64,000 nucleotides of DNA from Bacteroidota bacterium (GTDB lineage Bacteria > Bacteroidota > Bacteroidia > Bacteroidales > VadinHA17), in the NCBI GenBank assembly GCA_029552825.1, contig JAKPDL010000014.1, positions 1 to 64,000 of the forward strand, written 5' to 3'. Position 1 is the first letter of the stretch; each line of letters opens with the position of its first letter. The position numbers and the translations under genes are program-made. Shown here in pieces: positions 55,701-63,217 of the stretch. The notes under the pieces were generated by a model. It was not told the origin of the DNA. It searched no databases and worked only from the letters and a program-made list of their open reading frames with translations.

Positions 55701-56460
55701 CCAGTATAACCGGATGGTTGATGAGCTGCAGGAAAGTGCCCGAAAACTTGCCGACTCGGAAAGGGAATATGCATGGAGGGAAATGGCAAAACAGGTAGCA
55801 CATGAAATCAAGAACCCTCTCACACCTATGAAACTGAATGTTCAGCAGCTTTACAAATCATGGAAAGATGGTACGCCCGGGTTTGAAAAGAAGCTGGAAA
55901 AATTTACAAAAAACCAGATTGAATACATTGAGACACTCTCATCTATAGCTTCTGCGTTCTCATCATTCGCAAAAATGCCTTCAGCAAACCCGATGGATCT
56001 GGACCTGGTTGAACAGTTGAGAACCACACTCGAACTTTTTAAAGATACTGAAAACATATCGTTCAGGATTGACTGGCCGGTTGATACAAAAATTTTTATT
56101 TATGCCGATAAAGAACACATAATCAGTATTTTTTCCAATCTGATAAAGAATGCCATTCAGTCGATTCCTCAGGGCAGGAGCGGATTAATTAAAATCGGGT
56201 TGGAACTTAACGGAGACAGGGCTATTGTGTCGGTGGCTGACAATGGTACAGGAATACCAGAAGACTTAAAACCAAAACTTTTCACGCCCAATTTCACTAC
56301 AAAGTCTTCGGGTATGGGGTTGGGTCTTTCAATTGTAAAACGGTATGTCGAAACCGCAGGTGGAAGAGTATGGTTTGAATCGGAAAAAGACAGTGGTTCG
56401 GTCTTTTTTGTGGAACTTCCGGTAAAATTCACCGTAGAAAAGTCTGGACAGGCTAAGTAA
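52753..56460 (+). CDS. Large multi-pass sensor histidine kinase with HAMP domain
   Basis: This 1235-aa inner-membrane histidine kinase has about 12 membrane segments: one at the N-terminus, a block of about eight between residues 210 and 475, two near 715-775, and one before the HAMP domain (about 918-940). Two large periplasmic parts lie at about 480-710 and 775-915. The phosphoacceptor is H1017 in QVAHEIKNPLTPMKL, an NtrY-like H box. The ATPase shows NLIKNAIQSIP (N box), DNGTGIP (G1) and SGMGLGLSIVKRY (G2). There is no receiver domain and no response regulator nearby. The signal is unknown. Confidence 0.88.
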   Translation: MKFKMKITGFLVAAIVSTAFAFLAESVYKSDLEYRIRTKRFNKILVAKETIAEECLGNLKNILEKGEEFGSISNSGINKIIKEEGITILEYLDGKLVHWTDNSFEVPVVYDDSLFSKRFVFIHNGWFIPKKINAGREIIITLLRIRSEYGFENDLVRNGFVTAFRVPEGTGLSFDEDSKYPVYNKEGIKLFNLVWPDKKGITLFAVFPVSMWLISFLLIILIVLKTAEIIALKGRGLFAFLFSIVFFTVLYLIILFFIRYSVFEKTRLFSGYLFSYGKFIPSLGHLMVLSILLSVSANIFYRFIQLKFSEIKSKTGFIAALSISFIIGVLILSACHIILTELIFDSNIVFEPYRVLELTPDTLAGYITVLILMVTPVLFMMKVIHEAVDFASNKVLFVLFAVALIFMGVIAAVLKTDISMLVVFYIALVSAICYFLKKKTITFNLTVFVSVFFALYALYYVIKLSEKKSMEQRKVLAVAYSTEHDPVAEHLLIDLWPSLSSDTILKKMVCREFATQNEIDTITYYLHNNYFGGYWGNFFLSVVSCRHDSPLWISSEEKMIDKCFDFFRERIEKYGHQITGTEFYFLEGQGGRSYYLGNIFYDLADGGRKGLFIELYNDIGSFQEGYSELLLDKKYQGYYRLKYYSFAKYINGNRVLRTGDFPYDKTDDAYIDREQDFRVFNREGYKHLLYRSGNVTVMISSKRISFTDVLISFAYIFAFTLLCLNFVLFLVRRPSLKSLIYLNFRQKLQVSFISVLLLSFVCVGVIVAVFSVNQYKNRHLETIKEKVNSIYTELDDRLAEEPDLAADWRDAANPSLNEFLIKLSNVFNTDINLYDRNGYLMATSRPEVFYRNLTSWRLNMDAFINLENLTKSEYIQREKIVSLEYLSAYVPFYNEQGNLLAYLNLPYFRMESVLARQISNVIVAVVNFTLLIIIITMVIAVLISRRLTAPLRMLSEGLASVQLGKKSEHLVYRGHDEIGEMVSQYNRMVDELQESARKLADSEREYAWREMAKQVAHEIKNPLTPMKLNVQQLYKSWKDGTPGFEKKLEKFTKNQIEYIETLSSIASAFSSFAKMPSANPMDLDLVEQLRTTLELFKDTENISFRIDWPVDTKIFIYADKEHIISIFSNLIKNAIQSIPQGRSGLIKIGLELNGDRAIVSVADNGTGIPEDLKPKLFTPNFTTKSSGMGLGLSIVKRYVETAGGRVWFESEKDSGSVFFVELPVKFTVEKSGQAK

Positions 56461-56521
56461 AAATACCCTTGATAAGTTGTAAAATTATTTAGTTATATTA
56501 GCAGATTCAGACAGAGCTCCG

Positions 56522-59500
56522 ATGATATTTAAATTGTCAGGTAACATATTTTCATTCCTGGCGGGATTTCTAATGTTGATATTAAGTATCAGCGCACCTG
56601 CACAAAAAAATCTTTCCGGTGTTTTAGGCATGCCTGCCGCCCATGTTGTTTCAATCGGAGTTGACCGTGTAACAGTTGATGATGTGACCGGGTTCAATAT
56701 CGCCGGCGGAGATACTGTTCTTGTTATACAGATGCAGGGTGTAATGATACTGGAAGACCCGGGCACTTATGGCCAGTTACAGGATACCATTGGCAGACCT
56801 GGTTTGTGGGAGTTTCTTATTACACAGAGTGTTAATACCGGAACAAAGGAAATTATTTTCAGGAATGAGTTAAAAAACAATTATGGAACAGAGGGAAATG
56901 TTCAGGTTGTAAGGGTACCGTTTTATAACAGTGTAGATGTTACTGGAACTCTTACAGTTAACGGGTGGGACCCTGTGAAAAAGACTGGAGGTGTACTTGC
57001 TCTGATTATCGGGCGCACCTTAAAACTTTCGGCCGATATTGATGTTACCGGAAAAGGTTTTACAGGTGGGAAGGACACTATAGGTGATGGCATATGCAGG
57101 GCTACAGATGAGACTACGTACGGCAAACCGTTTTATCCGAGAACTTTTACCAATGCTGGTTTTAAGGGGGAAGGGATTGCCAATTATACAAAGGATGGAA
57201 CGTTACTTGTACCTGATTATTTAAAAGGTTATGGCCCCAATTACACCGGGGGAGGTGGAGGTAACGGAAGATTTGCCGGTGGAGGTGGCGGTTCGCTTAT
57301 GGGCGCTGGTGGTACAGGAGGTTTTGAAGATTTCTTTTGTTCACCAAATCCTGGAGAAGGGGGGACAGGGGGAATAAAAGCAGATCACCCTTCAATATCA
57401 GGTGGTCTCTTTCTGGGAGGTGGTGGTGGAAGTTCAACAAGAGCTTCAACCGGTGGAACGGCCGGACCGGGAGGTAATGGAGGCGGTATAGTTATTATTG
57501 TTGCAGATTCTATTATAGGAAATGGTGGTAACATTCGTGCTTCTGGAGCTCCCGGAGGCAATGCATCGGGCAGCGGAGGAGCAGGCGGCGGAGGAGCAGG
57601 CGGTTCAATAGCCCTGTCGGTTAAAAATTATGGTACATCGGCAATGTCGCTAAATGTTAGCGGAGGGAAAGGAGGCGACAGGCTTCCTGGTAATGGAGGA
57701 GAAGGCGGCGGAGGCGGAGGTGGCCTCATATGGGTTAGCACGGCTATGCCTGCAAACATATCAACAAACCTGAGCGGAGGTGAAGCAGGAATGAGTTCAA
57801 CGCCATTGGCCAGTCCCGGGCAACAAGGCCAGGCGAAAACTGGCTTCAAGGCTGCACTTAATGGATTTCTGTTTAACTCAATAAGATCATCCATTACAGG
57901 TAATCAGGTTGACTCAGTATGCTCAAACATGCTGCCTCCATTGATTACAGGTACAACACCTGTAGGAGGCGTGGAACCATATACCTATACATGGGAGAAA
58001 AGCTACGACCAGAGTACCTGGATACAGGTTGCCAGCGGAACAGATGCTTCATACATTAATTATACCCCTACTGTAGTCGAAACAAGTACTGTATGGTTCA
58101 GGAGAATAATAACAGATTCTTCTTCTCCACTGCCATTGATTGATGTGAGCAAACCTGTTCAAATTATCGTCCAGCCCTATATCAAGAATAATATTATCGG
58201 CACCTCCGATACTATATGCTTTGCACAGGATCCTCCAACCTTTACCTCTAAGGCAACATTGCAGGACGGCAACGGTATATATTACTTCAGATGGGAAGCC
58301 AGTACCGATAGCAATAAATTTATATTGCCTGTAAATACATATAATGAAGAGAATTACACTCCGCCACCTGCTTTAAAGCAAACATCATGGTACAGACGCA
58401 CAGTAATCTCAGGAAGATGTATTGATTCTTCGGCTGTTGTGAAGATTACTGTTCTTGACACAATAAAAAACAATACAATACTTACTCCTGCTGAAGAGAT
58501 TTGTTATGGGATGTTGTTTACTGATATAAGTGCAACTACCCCTCCTGTACTGGCCGGAGGTGACGGTATTTACCGCTATAAATGGGAAAGCAGTCCTGAT
58601 GGCACATCGTGGTCGAATGCTGAAGGAACAGTTAACAATTCGGATTACAACCCTGTTGAATCGTCATCGTCGTTCCCGGGCACCCTTTATTTCAGGAGAG
58701 TTGTTTATTCAGGAAGTAATGATGTTTGTGTAAACCACAGTGCACCTGTTCAGCTGACTGCCTGGCCTGTAATTGGCAATAATACTATTTCAGCCGATCA
58801 GACTATCTGTTCGGGAAGCATACCTGCAGCACTAACCGGAACACTCCCTGTAAACGGAAACGGAACATATTCATACCTGTGGCAAAACAAAACAAAATCG
58901 TCGTCATGGGTCACAGCAGCAGGTCCCAATCCTTTTAACCAGCAAAACTATATGCCTCCTGCACTCACTGATTCAACATGGTATAGAAGAGTGGTTACTT
59001 CTTCAGCCTGCAGCGATACAAGCAATGTGATTGTGGTTAATGTTCATAAACCAATCTCAAACAATAATATCCAGCTTTTGTCAGGGCTGACAGATACTAC
59101 CATATGCAGCGGAGGCAAGCTTAACCTGTTTATTGGAAGTACCCCTGCCGGCGGAACAGATTTACCCGGGGATTATTTGTACCAGTGGGAGACTTCTCCT
59201 GTGGCTGTTGGAGGATATGTACCCATTACAGGTGCAACTTCAAAAGATTTTCAAAGTGATGTCATCGTTAATCCAACATCTCTTCCGGTGGATCACTATT
59301 TCAGGAGGGTTGTTTCCTCAGGGACCTGCAGCGCACCGAGCAGCCAGATAATAAAAGTAACAGTTCTGCCATCAATAACCAATAATATTATTACCCCAGA
59401 CAAAACCGCTGTCTGTTATAATACTTCACCCGTTATCTCTGGGACTCCTCTTACCGGAGGAGCCGGCGGAACTCCCACATGGCTATGGATAGAGAGTCCC

Positions 59501-60739
59501 GATGGAATTACTTCATGGAGTCCGGCAAGTGGAACAAATAACCAGCAAAACTATACGCCGCCTCCTTTAACAAGCCCTGTATTTTACAGAAGGGTAATCC
59601 TTTCCGGTCCTGCAAACTGCTGTATTGATACATCAAATGTAGCGGGCATTAGCATCAACCCGCTGCCAGAAGGATATATAACTTCCATAACTGATACAAC
59701 AGTTTGCAGCGGGATACAGGTGCCGGTTAAGATTCATCTGACAGGCGCTTCAAAATGGAATCTGACATATACTGAAAATGGAACTCCAGTAGTACTGAAT
59801 AAAATAATGAATCAGGATACGGTAATCATTATTAATAAAACGCCTTCCGGTGATGTGGGAATATATAATTATGCTTTGCAGGGACTGGTAGATGCAAATG
59901 GATGTAATGCAACAGTACTTACAGGTTCGAGAAAGATTACAGTTTACAGAACACCAGTTGCCAATGCAGGTGCTGATGAAGCAGTATGTGGACCGGTATA
60001 TACCCTGAAGGCAACACCAAGTGTCGGAACAGGTTCATGGCTGTTACCTTCCGACGTTACCAACCTCACTGCCCCTGGACCTTCCATGACGGTAGCTATT
60101 GATTCTTTGAATACACCGGCGATGCTAAAGAGGAAATTCTACTGGGAGGAAATTAACTGGACATGCACTGATAAAGATTCGGTGGAGATAACATTCTACA
60201 AGCGCACCGGGCAGGTGAATGCAGGACCTGATAAAGACCTTTATTCTTTTGAAAAGGTCGATACTCTGCATGCTGCAAAACCTCTTGTAGGAACAGGAAC
60301 ATGGAGTGTCCTTTCGGGAAGTGCACAAATAGTAAAAGATTCTATAGTTATAAACCTTTCACCGGGAGTGAACAGGTTCGAATGGAAAGTAGTCAATGGT
60401 TTGTGCGAATCGAAAGACGAGATGGTTATTAATGTGCATGAGCTGGTGGTTCCTGAAGGATTTTCGCCCAATGGCGATGGAATTAATGATGAATTTGTCA
60501 TCCTGGGGCTTGATCTTAATTACAATGAATGTTCTCTTAGAGTTCTCAACAGTGCCGGAAGCGAAGTTTTCTTTACCACGAATGCAAATGGCCGTACATG
60601 GGAGCACTGGAATGGAGAGAGTGGAGGGAATCCGCTACCTGAAGGAACATATTATTACATGCTGACTATAAAATCAAAAAGAACTGATTCGTCATTCAAA
60701 AAAAGCGGATTTGTTGTGTTGAAAAGATACAATTACTGA
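56522..60739 (+). CDS. Gly-rich, Ig-repeat surface protein with T9SS type B C-terminal domain
   Basis: This 1405-aa exported protein has a signal peptide (about residues 1-27, ending SAPAQ). An N-terminal beta domain (about 30-230) comes first. A Gly-rich segment follows (about 235-430, runs of GGGG and GGAGGG). Six tandem repeats of about 95 residues then occupy about 455-1046, each with a NNxI opening, a Cys (ICxG), a central W and a closing YRRVV. Two further Ig-like units lead to the gliding-motility-associated CHU_C-type domain (VPEGFSPNGDGINDEF...GTYYYMLTIK...GFVVLKR). The last is the type B T9SS sorting signal, so the protein is expected on the cell surface, probably as an adhesin. A PorP/SprF gene follows 37 bases later. 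Confidence 0.9.
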   Translation: MIFKLSGNIFSFLAGFLMLILSISAPAQKNLSGVLGMPAAHVVSIGVDRVTVDDVTGFNIAGGDTVLVIQMQGVMILEDPGTYGQLQDTIGRPGLWEFLITQSVNTGTKEIIFRNELKNNYGTEGNVQVVRVPFYNSVDVTGTLTVNGWDPVKKTGGVLALIIGRTLKLSADIDVTGKGFTGGKDTIGDGICRATDETTYGKPFYPRTFTNAGFKGEGIANYTKDGTLLVPDYLKGYGPNYTGGGGGNGRFAGGGGGSLMGAGGTGGFEDFFCSPNPGEGGTGGIKADHPSISGGLFLGGGGGSSTRASTGGTAGPGGNGGGIVIIVADSIIGNGGNIRASGAPGGNASGSGGAGGGGAGGSIALSVKNYGTSAMSLNVSGGKGGDRLPGNGGEGGGGGGGLIWVSTAMPANISTNLSGGEAGMSSTPLASPGQQGQAKTGFKAALNGFLFNSIRSSITGNQVDSVCSNMLPPLITGTTPVGGVEPYTYTWEKSYDQSTWIQVASGTDASYINYTPTVVETSTVWFRRIITDSSSPLPLIDVSKPVQIIVQPYIKNNIIGTSDTICFAQDPPTFTSKATLQDGNGIYYFRWEASTDSNKFILPVNTYNEENYTPPPALKQTSWYRRTVISGRCIDSSAVVKITVLDTIKNNTILTPAEEICYGMLFTDISATTPPVLAGGDGIYRYKWESSPDGTSWSNAEGTVNNSDYNPVESSSSFPGTLYFRRVVYSGSNDVCVNHSAPVQLTAWPVIGNNTISADQTICSGSIPAALTGTLPVNGNGTYSYLWQNKTKSSSWVTAAGPNPFNQQNYMPPALTDSTWYRRVVTSSACSDTSNVIVVNVHKPISNNNIQLLSGLTDTTICSGGKLNLFIGSTPAGGTDLPGDYLYQWETSPVAVGGYVPITGATSKDFQSDVIVNPTSLPVDHYFRRVVSSGTCSAPSSQIIKVTVLPSITNNIITPDKTAVCYNTSPVISGTPLTGGAGGTPTWLWIESPDGITSWSPASGTNNQQNYTPPPLTSPVFYRRVILSGPANCCIDTSNVAGISINPLPEGYITSITDTTVCSGIQVPVKIHLTGASKWNLTYTENGTPVVLNKIMNQDTVIIINKTPSGDVGIYNYALQGLVDANGCNATVLTGSRKITVYRTPVANAGADEAVCGPVYTLKATPSVGTGSWLLPSDVTNLTAPGPSMTVAIDSLNTPAMLKRKFYWEEINWTCTDKDSVEITFYKRTGQVNAGPDKDLYSFEKVDTLHAAKPLVGTGTWSVLSGSAQIVKDSIVINLSPGVNRFEWKVVNGLCESKDEMVINVHELVVPEGFSPNGDGINDEFVILGLDLNYNECSLRVLNSAGSEVFFTTNANGRTWEHWNGESGGNPLPEGTYYYMLTIKSKRTDSSFKKSGFVVLKRYNY
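57240..57730 (+). repeat. Gly-rich low-complexity coding segment
   Basis: Many GGN-GGN runs encode clusters of three to five glycines between short hydrophobic strands, within the surface protein. This is a coding feature with simple-sequence character, prone to slippage or recombination. Confidence 0.8.
57884..59660 (+). repeat. Six tandem repeats of about 95 codons
   Basis: Repeats begin near 57884, 58184, 58466, 58775, 59056 and 59378. Each unit has the order (N)NNxI, ICxG or VCxN, GxxPxxGxxG, a W-rich centre, NYxPPxL and Y/FRRVxxSG. Sequence between units differs enough that they are protein-level, not nucleotide-level, repeats. Confidence 0.85.
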
Positions 60740-60776
60740 TTATAATAAATTTAGTATTTTCACGGCTGTTTTACAG

Positions 60777-61739
60777 ATGAAAGGAAGGCTGTTTTTACTG
60801 ATGCTTATTATGTCGTGTCTGCACCTCAGGGGACAGGACGGAACTTCAGATATGACGAAGATAAGCTTTTTCTATCCTGTTTACAGCCAGTATCTGCATA
60901 ACGGTCTTGTGATTAATCCTGCATATGCAGGCACACGCGAAGCTCTGAGCTTTTTTGTATCAGGACGGATGCAATGGATGGGTATTGAAGGTGCACCTGT
61001 ATTCCAGACTGCTTCATTGCATACCCTGCTGAAGAACAATAAAGTCGGACTCGGGTTATCGGGACAGTTTTTTAGGTATGGTTATACACGTGCAACAAGT
61101 GTGTACACGGACTATGCATATCATATTGTTATTGGAAAGAGCCGGCTATCAATGGGCCTGAGAGCAGGGTTTGATATGTCGAATACTGATTATACCGGAA
61201 TAATACTCATTGACCCGAATGATCCTGTTTTTATAACGAACGACAAACCTTATATGCTTCCAAATGTTGGAGCTGGTATATATTTTTCAAATAAAAGATT
61301 TTTTATCGGTGCTTCGGTACCATCTTTCCTGACCTATCTGAAAAGTAGTTCAGGCGAGATAAGCTATAATACATTCAGGGAATTCGACGCAAACTTAACT
61401 GCAGGGGCTCTGATTTCGTTTTCAAATTCATTTAAATTTAAACCTTCTGTTCTGGTAGGTTATCCTTTCCGGGAGAAGACAAATAATGATGAAATAAGAA
61501 TAGATCTGAACGGAAATTTTATATTTTTTGACTTTTTATGGCTCGGGGCTTCATGGCGGACATATGAAGATGTTATTGTGGGTATTATACAACTACAGGT
61601 AACCCCTCAGCTTATGTTCGGTTATTCGTACGATTATCCTTCAGGTCAGATGAGCACATATTCAAAAGGCTCACATGAAGTTATACTTAGATATGAGTTC
61701 GGTTACAAGGTGTCAGCCACAAATCCAAGATATTTTTAA
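60777..61739 (+). CDS. PorP/SprF family T9SS-associated outer-membrane protein
   Basis: This is a 320-aa outer-membrane beta-barrel protein with a signal peptide (about residues 1-19, ending LRGQD). The first strands carry the typical PorP/SprF opening: FYPVYSQYLHNGLVINPAYAGTREALSFFVSGRMQW. Characterised SprF-type proteins are needed to export the type B substrate encoded beside them. Here the upstream gene encodes such a substrate, so it is the probable partner. It is followed four bases later by the PD40-PKD gene. Confidence 0.9.
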   Translation: MKGRLFLLMLIMSCLHLRGQDGTSDMTKISFFYPVYSQYLHNGLVINPAYAGTREALSFFVSGRMQWMGIEGAPVFQTASLHTLLKNNKVGLGLSGQFFRYGYTRATSVYTDYAYHIVIGKSRLSMGLRAGFDMSNTDYTGIILIDPNDPVFITNDKPYMLPNVGAGIYFSNKRFFIGASVPSFLTYLKSSSGEISYNTFREFDANLTAGALISFSNSFKFKPSVLVGYPFREKTNNDEIRIDLNGNFIFFDFLWLGASWRTYEDVIVGIIQLQVTPQLMFGYSYDYPSGQMSTYSKGSHEVILRYEFGYKVSATNPRYF

Positions 61740-61742
61740 GGT

Positions 61743-63191
61743 ATGGAAAGATGGTGGATCCATATTGTAATTTTTTCTTTATGTTTAATTTGTGGCAGAG
61801 ACTATCTTTTTTCACAGCCACTTGTATATAAAATTGAAAAAATGCCTTTCTCTTCATCCCAGTTCAATGATATTGCTCCGGTTATTATAAAAGATGGTAT
61901 AATTTTTTGTTCCGACAGACGTGCGAGCAGCGCTAAAAATGTTACTACTTTTAATGAAGAGAGACTTTATAATCTCTATTTTTCAGCAAGGCGTGACACT
62001 TTAAAATGGAGAGAACCTTACGAGATAAAAATTTCAGGTGACCCTGTGCTTTTCACCGGGCCTGTTTCAGTTTCGGCCGATGGTTCGACGATTTACTTCA
62101 CCAGCAGCGTTCTCTCGGGTAAAGCAGCTCGTAAACGAAATATCAAGAACACTCTCGGTATTTATGTCGGAGAGCTGTCGGGACGGACCATAACAAATAT
62201 AGGTCCGTTTGAATACAACAGTACTCAATATAATGTAGCACATCCCAGTATAAGCAGGGATGGCAAGTTTCTGTTCTTTGCTTCCGATATGCCCGGCGGG
62301 CAGGGAGGTTCAGATATATGGATGTGCGAAAATGTTAACGGCAAGTGGAGTGTACCCAAAAACCTTGGCAGCAAGGTAAATTCACCATCTAAAGAGAATT
62401 ATCCTTATATTCATCCTTCAGGCAGGCTATACTTTTCTTCCGACCGAAAGGGCACAGCTTCTTATATGGGGGGGATGGATGTTTATTATACAGTACTTGT
62501 TGACGGAGAGTGGGACGATCCGATTCCAATGCCCGAGCCAATTAACTCACAGTATGACGATTTCGCCTTTTGTGCATCTGATAATTTGCAGGAAGGCTTT
62601 TTTACCCGAAAAACCGGGCGAGATGATGATATTTTGAGATTTGCATCAAACATCATAAGAAAAGACGTTTGCGACCCTGTTCAGGAAAATAATTATTGCT
62701 ATGAGTTTATCGAGGAGAATGCTATAAAATACGATACACTTTCCGTGCCTTTCAAATTTATATGGAATTTCGGCGATGGTGAAACAGCAGAAGGCTCAAG
62801 AGTCATTCATTGTTTCAAAGGTCCTGGAGATTATACTGTGAAGCTGGATATTGTAAATCTTCTGACAAATGAAATTGAGCTGAATGAAAAGACATACGAC
62901 CTGAGGGTTGAACAGATAGAGCAAGCATATATTTCTGGTCCTGACAGATGTTTCGAAGGAGAAAAAGTAATTTTCGATGCTGATAGCACATACCTTCCAG
63001 GGTGGGCAATAAATCAATTTTACTGGAATTTCGGGGATGAAACAATAGCAATAGGCACGAAAGTTGATAAGATATATCAAAGGTCAGGTAATTATACAGT
63101 ACAGTTAATAGTTACTTCAGCACCGGATGGAAGTGGCAGGGTAAAGGAAACATGTGTTTCGAAAAATATTGTGGTACTCCGGAAGCCTTGA
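61743..63191 (+). CDS. Exported protein with PD40 propeller and two PKD domains
   Basis: This 482-aa protein has a signal peptide (about residues 1-26). A WD40-like PD40 propeller region (about 110-300) follows, with units such as HPSISRDGKFLFFASD, GGSDIWM, YPYIHPSGRLYFSSDRKG and GGMDVYY. Two PKD domains come last (WNFGDGE about 340; WNFGDE about 428). PD40 plus OmpA is common in T9SS-associated proteins (PorE-like), but here no OmpA domain follows and the gene ends after the second PKD. It lies four bases after the PorP/SprF gene, so the two are co-transcribed. A role in surface assembly is inferred from context only. Confidence 0.8.
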   Translation: MERWWIHIVIFSLCLICGRDYLFSQPLVYKIEKMPFSSSQFNDIAPVIIKDGIIFCSDRRASSAKNVTTFNEERLYNLYFSARRDTLKWREPYEIKISGDPVLFTGPVSVSADGSTIYFTSSVLSGKAARKRNIKNTLGIYVGELSGRTITNIGPFEYNSTQYNVAHPSISRDGKFLFFASDMPGGQGGSDIWMCENVNGKWSVPKNLGSKVNSPSKENYPYIHPSGRLYFSSDRKGTASYMGGMDVYYTVLVDGEWDDPIPMPEPINSQYDDFAFCASDNLQEGFFTRKTGRDDDILRFASNIIRKDVCDPVQENNYCYEFIEENAIKYDTLSVPFKFIWNFGDGETAEGSRVIHCFKGPGDYTVKLDIVNLLTNEIELNEKTYDLRVEQIEQAYISGPDRCFEGEKVIFDADSTYLPGWAINQFYWNFGDETIAIGTKVDKIYQRSGNYTVQLIVTSAPDGSGRVKETCVSKNIVVLRKP

Positions 63192-63217
63192 TAAAAAATC
63201 ATTATTTTTAAAACGAA

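Noticed and set aside
57240-59660. Repeats in the surface protein as a CRISPR array or mobile repeat
   Set aside because: They are in-frame protein repeats, unequal in sequence and length; no constant repeat with unique spacers.
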